Origin: Pseudacidovorax sp. RU35E
GTDB lineage: Bacteria; Pseudomonadota; Gammaproteobacteria; Burkholderiales; Burkholderiaceae_C
DNA: 64,000 bases
Direction of reading: 5' to 3'
Assembly: GCF_900156165.1 (NCBI RefSeq)
Contig: NZ_FTMY01000011.1
Span: 1-64,000, forward strand
Shown here: positions 17,799 to 25,806 of the stretch, piece after piece
Layout of the letters: each line of letters begins with the position of its first letter
Position numbering within the stretch: position 1 is the first letter of the stretch
Made by a program: the position numbers and the translations under genes
The notes under the pieces: model-generated
Told to the model about the DNA's origin: nothing
The model's database searches: none
What the model saw: the letters and a program-made list of their open reading frames with translations, nothing else

Positions 17799-18992
17799 AT
17801 GTTCGTTGATCTTCCCGCCGCCCAGACGTCCAACCCTGGCGCCTTGAGCGTTCCTGTCGGGCATAAGGTCCAGCAGTTGCATCGTCACCGCTGCCGTTGT
17901 GCTTGGCTTTACGAAAATCCAGATACGAGCACCTTCCGCTACCGCGTGCTCAACATGATTGAAGCCGTGAGCGCCCAGGCGGATCGCCCACTCGCGGCAA
18001 GTTGGTTCAGTGCGGGAGAACTGGCCGAACTCGAGCATGAAATCGAGAACCTTTCCGTGCTCGTGGTGGCACGCTACAGATACTCGATGCGTCTGCACCG
18101 GCTGGTGATGAAGGCTCGGCATCACGGGGTTCGGATACTGTTTGAGACCGACGACTTGGTTTTCGACCCGGAGTACATCCCCCTTATTGCCGACACGCTC
18201 GCGCAGGATCTGCTCTCGGTGCAGATGTGGGACCAGTGGTTCGCATACATCGGACGACTCGGTGCCGCGGCGCGACTTTGCGAAGGCGGTATCACCACCA
18301 ATGATTTTCTGGCCCAGCGCCTTCAAACGACGCTGGGCGGGGCCCCCGTCGCAGTGGTGCCCAACTTCCTGAATCGTCAGCAACAGGCTTTTTCCGCCGA
18401 ACTGTTGGAAGCCAAGCGGCGCGGGGGTTGGAGACGGGATGGGCACGTGACGATCGGCTACTTCAGTGGCTCGCCCACGCATCGCAAGGACTTTGCCGTG
18501 GCCGCGCCCGCGCTCGCGCGATTGCTCGATCGCGACCCGCGCGTGCGGGTGCGGGTGGCTGGCTACCTCGACAGCACCGGCCCGTTGCAGCGCCATGCCG
18601 ACCGCGTGGAGGTCATGCCGCACATGGACTATGTGGCCCTCCAGCGGGCGATTGCCGAGGTCGAAATCAATATCGCACCCCTGCAGGACAACGTCTTTAC
18701 CAATTGCAAGTCCGAACTCAAATTCTTCGAGGCGGCGGTCGTTGGTACCTGGACGATCGCCACGCCCACTTACACCTTCGAGCGTGCCATCGACGATCCG
18801 CGCATGGGCCGGCTCGCACGGGCGCACGAGTGGGATGATGCACTTGCCGAGGCCGTGGACTTGGTTCATACGCCGCAGGCTTACATGGAGCGGGCGGAGT
18901 TTGCTGCTGCGCAGGTGGTTGGCCGTTACGGGTGGGACCGGTGGGGCAACGAAATCGAGACGGCGCTTTTCCGCCGCAACAACCGAGACTGA
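17799..18992 (+). CDS. Glycosyltransferase, GT-B fold (GT4-like)
   Basis: A 397-residue protein lying nine bases after the previous gene, with similar lower-GC composition. The segment ILFETDDLVFD resembles the 'ETDD' motif of GT4-like transferases found in rhamnan/O-antigen loci. GYFSGSPTHRKDF and INIAPLQDNVFTNCKSELKFFEAA form the C-terminal nucleotide-sugar-binding half with a Glu-rich EX7E-like region. No signal peptide or membrane segment is seen. The ATG at 17799 is used; a later start near 17880 is possible because the first 25 residues are low in homology. Sugar and linkage are unknown. Confidence 0.75.
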   Translation: MFVDLPAAQTSNPGALSVPVGHKVQQLHRHRCRCAWLYENPDTSTFRYRVLNMIEAVSAQADRPLAASWFSAGELAELEHEIENLSVLVVARYRYSMRLHRLVMKARHHGVRILFETDDLVFDPEYIPLIADTLAQDLLSVQMWDQWFAYIGRLGAAARLCEGGITTNDFLAQRLQTTLGGAPVAVVPNFLNRQQQAFSAELLEAKRRGGWRRDGHVTIGYFSGSPTHRKDFAVAAPALARLLDRDPRVRVRVAGYLDSTGPLQRHADRVEVMPHMDYVALQRAIAEVEINIAPLQDNVFTNCKSELKFFEAAVVGTWTIATPTYTFERAIDDPRMGRLARAHEWDDALAEAVDLVHTPQAYMERAEFAAAQVVGRYGWDRWGNEIETALFRRNNRD

Positions 18993-19066
18993 CCCGATCC
19001 GGCTTTGGCATGCATGGGAAGGCGCCTTCGAGGCGGCCGATCAACGCCTAGAACGAAAACAACGCG

Positions 19067-22033
19067 ATGAAAGAACACAAGTTGAGGCGCCTCTATCAGG
19101 AGCACCAGGGAAAGGTTTCCGACAAGTGGTCGGTCTACCTGGATACCTATGAGACCCTTTTCGCCGAGTACGTGCATCAGAGCGCCCGCGTTCTGGAAAT
19201 CGGCATCCAGAACGGCGGGTCACTGGAGATCATGGCGCGCTTCCTGCCGCAGGCAGAGCGGATCGTCGGCTGCGACATCGATCCGTTGTGCGAAGGACTG
19301 CGGTACGAGGATCCGCGCATCGCGGTGATCGTCGGCGACGCGGTGTCGGACGAGGTCCAGGCGCGTGTCCTTGCGCTTTGCCCGAGCTTCGATCTGGTGA
19401 TCGATGATGGCAGTCATACCTCGCGCGACATCGTCCGCGCTTTCGCCCGCTATTTCCCCACGATCCGCGAAGGCGGCGCCTTTGTTGCAGAGGATCTCCA
19501 CTGCAGCTACTGGGCGGCCTTCGAGGGCGGGCTGTTCCATCCCCAGTCCTCGCTGGCCTTCTTCCGTGCCCTGGTGGACGTGATCAACCATGAGCACTGG
19601 GGCGTGCCGGGTGGCCGGCGCCGCCTGATCTCGGCGTTCGAAGCCGCCTACGACGTCGAACTCGACGAAGCCGTCCTGGCCCAGATCCACGCCGTCGAAT
19701 TCGTCAATTCCCTGTGCATTGTTCGCAAGGCGGCCGCGCCGTCCAATGAACTGGGTGCCCGCGTGATTGCCGGCACCGTGGCGCACGTGGATCGGGCAGG
19801 GCTGACACAGCAGCTGGACGGCACTCGCGTCCAGGTGCCGGATCAGCAGGCCAACGAGCATGCCCAGCGCTCAGCCGAAGAGCGGCTGACAGCCGCGCTG
19901 GCCGAACTGGAGGCACAACAACGTCTTCGTATCGAAGCTGAGGCGCGGCTGCGCCAGAGCAACGGCCGGGCCGGGCGGCTGGCCGACGGACTGCGTACCG
20001 AGAGCAGGCGCGCTGCGGAACTGGAGCAGCGGTGTGCCGGACTTTCCGACACCGTTGACGCGTTGCGGCAATCGACAAGCTGGCGTCTGACGGAGCCTGT
20101 CCGGTGGGTCGGGCATCGCTGGTCCCGGATCCGGCTCGCCGCGACTCTCCTTCCCGTGGTGTGGCGGCGCGTCGGCGACCTTCCGCGTGTGGCGCGTCGC
20201 GTGCGGCAGATCCTGCGTACACACGGCCTCCCTGGGGTCTGGCAGGTCATGAGCGAGATCGAGGCGGAAGAGGCCGACCACGCACACCGCCAGGCAGAGG
20301 CAAGGAACGGGGACAGCGCATATGGCCGCTGGGTCCATCAGGTCGATGTGCTCTCCGACGCTGATCGCCTGGTGATGGCTGAGACCATTTCGGGATGGCC
20401 GCGGAACCCGCTGATCTCCATCGTCATGCCCACCTACAACGGCGATCCCGCTTGGTTGGCGCAGGCCGTGGCTTCGGTACAGGCGCAGGTCTACGGGCAT
20501 TGGGAGCTGTGCATCGCCGACGATGCCTCCAGCGACAGTACGGGACTTGAGGCCCTCCAGCGACTTGCGGACCTGGACAGCCGCATCAAGATCGTCCGGC
20601 GACCCGAGAACGGCCATATCTCCGCCGCGTCCAACAGCGCACTCGAACTGGCAACCGGCGAGTGGATCGTTTTGATGGACCACGATGACCTGCTTGCCGA
20701 GCACGCCCTCTTCTGGGTGGCCGAGACGATTCAGCGCCATCCCGAGGCACGGATGATCTACTCGGACGAGGACAAGATCGACGAGCAGGGTCATCGCTTC
20801 GACCCCTATTTCAAGTCCGACTGGAACATCGACTTGTTCAGATCGCACAATATGTTCAGCCACTTGGGTGCGTTCGAGGCAGCGCTGGTGCGGGACGTGG
20901 GTGGCTTCAGGATCGGACTCGAGGGTTCGCAGGACTACGACCTCGTGCTTCGCTGCAGCGAGCGGGTGTCGCCCGATCAGATTCGACACATTCCCCGCGT
21001 GCTGTACCACTGGCGTGTGCACGCGCAGAGCACGGCCAGTTCATCGGATGTGAAACCCTATGCCCAGATTGCTGGCGAGCGCGCGCTGAACGAACACCTG
21101 GCTCGACTGGGTGTAGACGGCGAGACCACATACATCGGCCATGGATACCGCACGCACTATCGCCTGCCGCGGATGCTGCCGCATGTCACGATCATCATTC
21201 CGACGCGCAACGCCGTCCACCTTGTGCGCCAGTGCATCGAGAGCCTGGTGTCCGTGACCGACTATGCCGCCTATGACGTGATCCTCGTCGACAACGGCTC
21301 GGACGCCCCCGAAGCGCTAGCCTATTTCGACCAGTTGGCCCGGGATCCGAAGTTCACGGTGCTGCGGCACGACGCACCCTTCAACTATTCGGAGCTCAAC
21401 AACCTGGCGGTCGATCAGGCCCGGGGCGAATTCGTCTGTCTGCTCAACAACGATGTGGAGATCACCTCAGCGGCCTGGTTGGCGGAGATGGTCTCGATCG
21501 CGCTGCAGCCGGGCGTGGGTGCCGTCGGCGCGCGGCTGTGGTATCCCGATGGCACGCTTCAGCACGCGGGCGTGGTGCTCGGCATCGGTGGTGTGGCCGC
21601 GCATCCGCACAAGTCGCTGGCAAAGGGCGAACTGGGCTACTTCGGACGCGCCGCGCTCATCCAGTCCTTCTCGGCCGTCACGGCCGCCTGCCTGGTGGTG
21701 AGCAAGGCCAACTACCTGCGCGTGGGTGGCCTGGACGCGGCCAACTTGGCGGTGGCCTTCAACGACGTCGACTTCTGCCTGCGCCTGCGCGAGGCGGGCC
21801 TTCGCAACGTATGGACGCCCTATGCCGAGCTGATCCATCATGAGTCGGTCTCACGCGGCCGCGACGATTCGCCCGAGAAGCAGGCTCGCTTCAATGCCGA
21901 AGTGGACTACATGACGCGGCGCTGGGGCGCGCTGCTCCAGAACGACCCCGCCTACAACCCGAACCTCACGCTCCTGAGTGAGGACTTCAGCCTTGCCTGG
22001 CCGCCGAGGCTTCCCACGATCACCCTGCGCTGA
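19067..22033 (+). CDS. Methyltransferase-coiled coil-tandem GT2 glycosyltransferase fusion
   Basis: A 988-residue protein. Residues 1-230 are a methyltransferase homologous to the start of the protein at 15039 (EIGIQNGGSLEIM, VIDDGSHTSRDIV, VAEDLHCSYW). Residues 270-335 are predicted coiled coil, ending in RQSTSWRLTEPVRW. Two GT2 modules follow: one from about residue 450 (ISIVMPTYNGDPAW, MDHDDLLAEHALF) and one from about 705 (HVTIIIPTRNAVHL, LLNNDVEITSAAW, FNDVDFCLRLREAG). The tandem GT2 half closely matches the protein at 25807. Two transferase sites suggest that one polypeptide adds two sugars or forms a disaccharide repeat. It is last of a co-directional run with the genes at 15039 and 17799. 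Confidence 0.8.
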   Translation: MKEHKLRRLYQEHQGKVSDKWSVYLDTYETLFAEYVHQSARVLEIGIQNGGSLEIMARFLPQAERIVGCDIDPLCEGLRYEDPRIAVIVGDAVSDEVQARVLALCPSFDLVIDDGSHTSRDIVRAFARYFPTIREGGAFVAEDLHCSYWAAFEGGLFHPQSSLAFFRALVDVINHEHWGVPGGRRRLISAFEAAYDVELDEAVLAQIHAVEFVNSLCIVRKAAAPSNELGARVIAGTVAHVDRAGLTQQLDGTRVQVPDQQANEHAQRSAEERLTAALAELEAQQRLRIEAEARLRQSNGRAGRLADGLRTESRRAAELEQRCAGLSDTVDALRQSTSWRLTEPVRWVGHRWSRIRLAATLLPVVWRRVGDLPRVARRVRQILRTHGLPGVWQVMSEIEAEEADHAHRQAEARNGDSAYGRWVHQVDVLSDADRLVMAETISGWPRNPLISIVMPTYNGDPAWLAQAVASVQAQVYGHWELCIADDASSDSTGLEALQRLADLDSRIKIVRRPENGHISAASNSALELATGEWIVLMDHDDLLAEHALFWVAETIQRHPEARMIYSDEDKIDEQGHRFDPYFKSDWNIDLFRSHNMFSHLGAFEAALVRDVGGFRIGLEGSQDYDLVLRCSERVSPDQIRHIPRVLYHWRVHAQSTASSSDVKPYAQIAGERALNEHLARLGVDGETTYIGHGYRTHYRLPRMLPHVTIIIPTRNAVHLVRQCIESLVSVTDYAAYDVILVDNGSDAPEALAYFDQLARDPKFTVLRHDAPFNYSELNNLAVDQARGEFVCLLNNDVEITSAAWLAEMVSIALQPGVGAVGARLWYPDGTLQHAGVVLGIGGVAAHPHKSLAKGELGYFGRAALIQSFSAVTAACLVVSKANYLRVGGLDAANLAVAFNDVDFCLRLREAGLRNVWTPYAELIHHESVSRGRDDSPEKQARFNAEVDYMTRRWGALLQNDPAYNPNLTLLSEDFSLAWPPRLPTITLR

Positions 22034-22062
22034 CTGGGACTGGGACGGGCGGGGCGGTGATC

Positions 22063-22782
22063 TCAGCCCACGACGGGCGGTGCGGTATCCACCACCCGCC
22101 CATGCTCCAGCCGGATGAACCGGTTGCACTCCTTCAGGAGCAGCTGAGGCGAATGCGAGGCCAGCACCAGGATGCCCGACTTGGCCACCATCTCCGTCAT
22201 GCGCTGCTCGGCTTTCGCTTGAAAGTCCGCATCGCCGACGGACAGCCATTCGTCCATCAGCAGGATGTCCGCCGTCATGCTGGTACAGATGGCGAAGGCC
22301 AGGCGCATCACCATGCCGGTGGAATAGGTGCGCACGGGCATGTTCACGTATTCGCCCAGTCCGCTGAACTCGCAGATCTCCGGCGTCATGGCCTCGATCT
22401 GGCGGCGCTTGAGGCCCATTGAAAGGCCGCGGAGCATGATGTTCTCGACGCCGCTCGCGTCGCGTTCGATGCCCATCGACGGGTCGATCAGGCTGGCCAC
22501 GCTCCCGATCCGGGCGAACTCGCCTGAGGTCGGCTCGTAGACGCCGGCCAGCAGGCGCAGCAGCGTGGACTTGCCGGCGCCGTTGTGGCCCAGGATGCCC
22601 AGGCGGTCGCCCGCTTTGAGCTCGAGGTCGATGTCTGACAGGGCCTGAACCACGGTCACGCCGGTTTCCTTGCCGACCCGGCCGCCGGTGACAGAGGCGG
22701 CCAATGTCTTCTTGAAGGAAGTCGCGCTGGCGCCGTAGATCGGGAAGCCCAGGCTGACTTTCTTGAGCGAGAGGGAGGTCAT
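22063..22782 (-). CDS. wzt: Polysaccharide ABC exporter ATPase, short form
   Basis: A 239-residue ATPase of the Wzt/KpsT/TagH class. Walker A is GHNGAGKST, the family-specific switch region RGLSMGLKRRQIE follows, the signature appears as TYSTGMVMRLAFA, and Walker B is ADILLMDEWLSVGD. With the adjacent permease it forms an ABC-2 exporter of lipid-linked polysaccharide. The protein ends at VVDTAPPVVG right after the nucleotide-binding domain, so it lacks the C-terminal carbohydrate-binding domain of O9a-type Wzt. Its start is seven bases after the permease stop. The pair is opposite in strand to the transferase genes. Confidence 0.92.
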   Translation of the reverse strand: MTSLSLKKVSLGFPIYGASATSFKKTLAASVTGGRVGKETGVTVVQALSDIDLELKAGDRLGILGHNGAGKSTLLRLLAGVYEPTSGEFARIGSVASLIDPSMGIERDASGVENIMLRGLSMGLKRRQIEAMTPEICEFSGLGEYVNMPVRTYSTGMVMRLAFAICTSMTADILLMDEWLSVGDADFQAKAEQRMTEMVAKSGILVLASHSPQLLLKECNRFIRLEHGRVVDTAPPVVG

Positions 22783-22789
22783 GGGCGAC

Positions 22790-23596
22790 TCAGAGCCAGA
22801 AGACGATGCGGCGGCGATAGCGCGCGAAGAGGACGCAGGCCACGGTGATGTTGATCACCGTCCAGATGCCCATGCCCACCCAGTTGTGCCAGTGCGCCAC
22901 GCCACCCATCAGCGGCGTGCGCAGCAGCTCCAGCATCTGCGCGAGCGGGTTCCACAGCATGTACTTGGCGCGGTCCGGCAGGTTCTCGGGCAGCCAGAAC
23001 ACGGGCGTGAGGAACATCAGCATCTGCATGACGCTGGCGATGATCTGAGCCACGTCGCGGAAGCGCGTGCACAGAATGCCCAGGCCGATGCCGATGCAGT
23101 GGGCGTTGACGATCAGCAGCAGGAAGGCCGGGATGACCATCAACGCCGGCCATGAAAGCGAGATGCCCGTCCACAGCGCCACCGGCACGAACAGGATGAT
23201 GTGGTGGGCAAACTGGATGACGCTGCGCGCCTGGGTGCGCCAGACGAACATGCTCACCGGGAAGTAACCCTGCTTGAGGTAGTTCTGCGCGTTGATGAAG
23301 GCGTCGCCCGAGTCGATCACCGTCACCGAGAAGAAGGTCCAGAAGATGATGCCCAGCGCCAGGTGCGGGAAGAACTTGGACAGCTCGGTGCCAAACAGCG
23401 AGGCATACAGCGGCCCCATGCCGCCGATCATGGCACCCATGCTCAAGGTCAGCCACAACGGGCCAAGGGTGGACCGGCGGTAGCGCAACACGATGTCGAA
23501 CCAGGCCAGGGTCCACCAGATGTCGATGCGGCGGGTGCCTTCCCACCAGTCCTTCCACGCGCTTCTGTGCAGGTTGGAGTGGACGGTGGTGGTCAT
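22790..23596 (-). CDS. wzm: Polysaccharide ABC exporter permease
   Basis: A 268-residue ABC-2 type permease. An N-terminal amphipathic stretch (DIVLRYRRSTLGPLWLTLSM) is typical for Wzm/KpsM/TagG. About six hydrophobic segments follow, including GIIFWTFFSVTVI, HHIILFVPVALWTGI, ALMVIPAFLLLIVNAHCIGI and the segment near LMFLTPVFW. It works with the ATPase that follows to export polysaccharide on undecaprenyl carrier across the inner membrane. The start MTTTVHSNLHRS is used; the upstream in-frame extension is not conserved. A TAGAAT -10-like box at 23630-23625 is well placed to start the operon. Confidence 0.92.
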   Translation of the reverse strand: MTTTVHSNLHRSAWKDWWEGTRRIDIWWTLAWFDIVLRYRRSTLGPLWLTLSMGAMIGGMGPLYASLFGTELSKFFPHLALGIIFWTFFSVTVIDSGDAFINAQNYLKQGYFPVSMFVWRTQARSVIQFAHHIILFVPVALWTGISLSWPALMVIPAFLLLIVNAHCIGIGLGILCTRFRDVAQIIASVMQMLMFLTPVFWLPENLPDRAKYMLWNPLAQMLELLRTPLMGGVAHWHNWVGMGIWTVINITVACVLFARYRRRIVFWL

Positions 23597-23750
23597 GCGT
23601 TGGGGGGCTGAAGGGAAGCGCGGGATTCTATCCGGGGGCTTTTCCGGATGGCCTTTGGGGGCTGGGCACACGGTGGGGCGTCAAGCCGGCCATGGATAAT
23701 CCGCGGTCCTGTCCAGCGCAGCGTGGCCCCGCGCCACCCGGCCGCACCGC

Positions 23751-25769
23751 ATGCCGCCCAGCCCCGCGAAACCACATTCCCTCGCCCATCCGACCTACCG
23801 GCCCGACATCGACGGGCTGCGCGCCATCGCGGTGCTGTCGGTCATCGTCTTCCATGCCTCGCCGCGCTGGCTGCCGGGCGGCTTCGTGGGCGTGGACATC
23901 TTCTTCGTCATCTCGGGCTTCCTGATCTCGACCATCATGTTCGGTAGCCTGGGCGGCGCCGGCTTCAGCTATGCCGAGTTCTATGCCCGCCGCATCCGCC
24001 GCATCTTCCCGGGGCTGGTGCTGGTGCTCGCGGCCACGCTGGCCTTCGGCTGGTGGGTGCTGCTGGCCGACGAGTTCCGGCAGCTGGGCAAGCATGTGCT
24101 GGCCAGCGCGGGCTTCGTCGCGAACCTGGTGCTGTGGGGCGAGGCGGGCTACTTCGACACCGTGGTCGAGACCAAGCCGCTCCTGCACCTGTGGTCGCTG
24201 GCGGTGGAGGAGCAGTTCTACATCTTCTGGCCGCTGCTGCTCACGCTGGCCTGGAAGCGCCAGCACCTGCTGCGCTGGATGGGCGTGGCGGTGGGGCTGT
24301 CCTTCCTGCTGAATGTGGCGCTGGTGCTGCGTCATCCCGACGCGGCCTTCTACATGCCGCTCACGCGTGTGTGGGAGCTGGGGGCGGGCGCCATGCTGGC
24401 CTGGCTCGCATGGCGGCGCGGCGCCGGTGCACCGGCGCTGCCCGGCCACCAGTGGATGGGTGTGGCGGGCCTGGCCTGCATCGCCGCGGGCCTGGCCTTC
24501 ATCGATCGGCACAAGGCCTTCCCGGGTTTCTGGGCGCTGCTGCCGGTGGCGGGGGCCTGCCTGTGCATCGCGGCCGGTCCGCAGTCCTGGGCCAACCGGC
24601 ATCTGCTGGGTTCGCGCCTTTTTGTCTGGTTCGGGCTGATCAGCTACCCGCTGTATCTGTGGCACTGGCCGCTGCTGGCCTATGCGCGCGTGCTTCAGGA
24701 CGGCTTCATCGACCCGCCACGCGCCGTGCGCTGGGGCGCGCTGGCGGTCTCTGTGCTGCTGGCCTGGCTGACCTTCCGCTTCGTCGAGCGGCCGCTGCGT
24801 CACGGCGGCCGCCGCGTGGTCGCCGGCCTGGCGGGCGCCATGGTGGTGCTGGCGCTGGTCGGCGCGGCAGCCCAACTGCGCTGGGTGGGCCCGCGCAACG
24901 ACGACCCGAGCATCCAGGCCATCATGAACGCGAGCGCCGACTGGGTGTATCCCGACGCGCTCAAGCCCTTCACCTTCGAGGGCCAGCGTTTCGAGCGTGT
25001 CGATGGTGGCGCGCGCGAGGTGCTGCTCATCGGCGACAGCCACGTCGAGCAGTTCCGCGCCCGCGCCCTGGCGCTGGCCGAGCGCCGGCCCGACGATGTG
25101 TCGACGCTGCTCTTCGCCACGCGTGGCGCCTGCCCGCCCATCCCCAACCTCATCGAGGACCGCGACCCGATCTGCAGCGAGCGTCTGATGGCCGCCCTGG
25201 ACCTAGCCCGCACGCCGGCCGTCCAGGCCGTGGTCATCGGCGGCTGCTGGAGCTGCTATTTCGATGTCAGCCAGGCGCCGGCCGCTGCGAGCGCGCCCCC
25301 GCCGCCCGACCACTACTACTACCGCGACGCCCAGGGCCAGCGCCACATGCTGCGCGGCGCCGACGGCGTGCCGCAGTCCCTGGCCGCGCTCGGCCGGCTG
25401 CTGGCCGAGCTGCATGCCATGGGCAAAACCACCTACCTGCTGCTGAACATCCCGGTCGGCCCGGATTTCGAGCCCCGCAGCCGTCTCACCGGCAACCGCA
25501 TGCAGGCGATGACTGCGGCGCCGGTCACGCCGATGGCGCCGCTGCCGCCCTCGCAGGCTGAGCTGCATGCGCAGCTGCGGCAGCTGGCCCTGGACAACGG
25601 CGCCATCCCGCTGGACCCGATGGCCGGCCTGTGCCAGCCCGACGGCCAGTGCGTGCGCGCCGATGCGCAGGGCGACCCGGTCTACAAGGACGCGACCCAT
25701 CTGCGCGCCGCCTATGCGCGCGAGGCGGCCACCTTCCTCGATCCCGCCCTGCTCGCGCCGGGGCGCTGA
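23751..25769 (+). CDS. OafA/YrhL-type acyltransferase with C-terminal SGNH domain
   Basis: A 672-residue membrane acyltransferase. The acyltransferase-3 domain starts with YRPDIDGLRAIAVLSVIVFH and has FVGVDIFFVISGFLIS, ARRIRRIFPGL and LLHLWSLAVEEQFYIFWPLLL, spread over about ten membrane segments (residues 15-385). A C-terminal periplasmic SGNH domain starts near residue 420 with LLIGDSHVEQF (nucleophile Ser) and ends with the Asp-x-x-His of KDATHLRAAYA. Such fusions O-acetylate lipopolysaccharide or other surface sugars from acetyl-CoA. It is divergent from wzm and followed by the tandem GT2 gene after 37 bases. Confidence 0.9.
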   Translation: MPPSPAKPHSLAHPTYRPDIDGLRAIAVLSVIVFHASPRWLPGGFVGVDIFFVISGFLISTIMFGSLGGAGFSYAEFYARRIRRIFPGLVLVLAATLAFGWWVLLADEFRQLGKHVLASAGFVANLVLWGEAGYFDTVVETKPLLHLWSLAVEEQFYIFWPLLLTLAWKRQHLLRWMGVAVGLSFLLNVALVLRHPDAAFYMPLTRVWELGAGAMLAWLAWRRGAGAPALPGHQWMGVAGLACIAAGLAFIDRHKAFPGFWALLPVAGACLCIAAGPQSWANRHLLGSRLFVWFGLISYPLYLWHWPLLAYARVLQDGFIDPPRAVRWGALAVSVLLAWLTFRFVERPLRHGGRRVVAGLAGAMVVLALVGAAAQLRWVGPRNDDPSIQAIMNASADWVYPDALKPFTFEGQRFERVDGGAREVLLIGDSHVEQFRARALALAERRPDDVSTLLFATRGACPPIPNLIEDRDPICSERLMAALDLARTPAVQAVVIGGCWSCYFDVSQAPAAASAPPPPDHYYYRDAQGQRHMLRGADGVPQSLAALGRLLAELHAMGKTTYLLLNIPVGPDFEPRSRLTGNRMQAMTAAPVTPMAPLPPSQAELHAQLRQLALDNGAIPLDPMAGLCQPDGQCVRADAQGDPVYKDATHLRAAYAREAATFLDPALLAPGR

Positions 25770-25806
25770 CCGGCCCTTGCTGCATGCCCATCTTCTGGAG
25801 TCCGAA

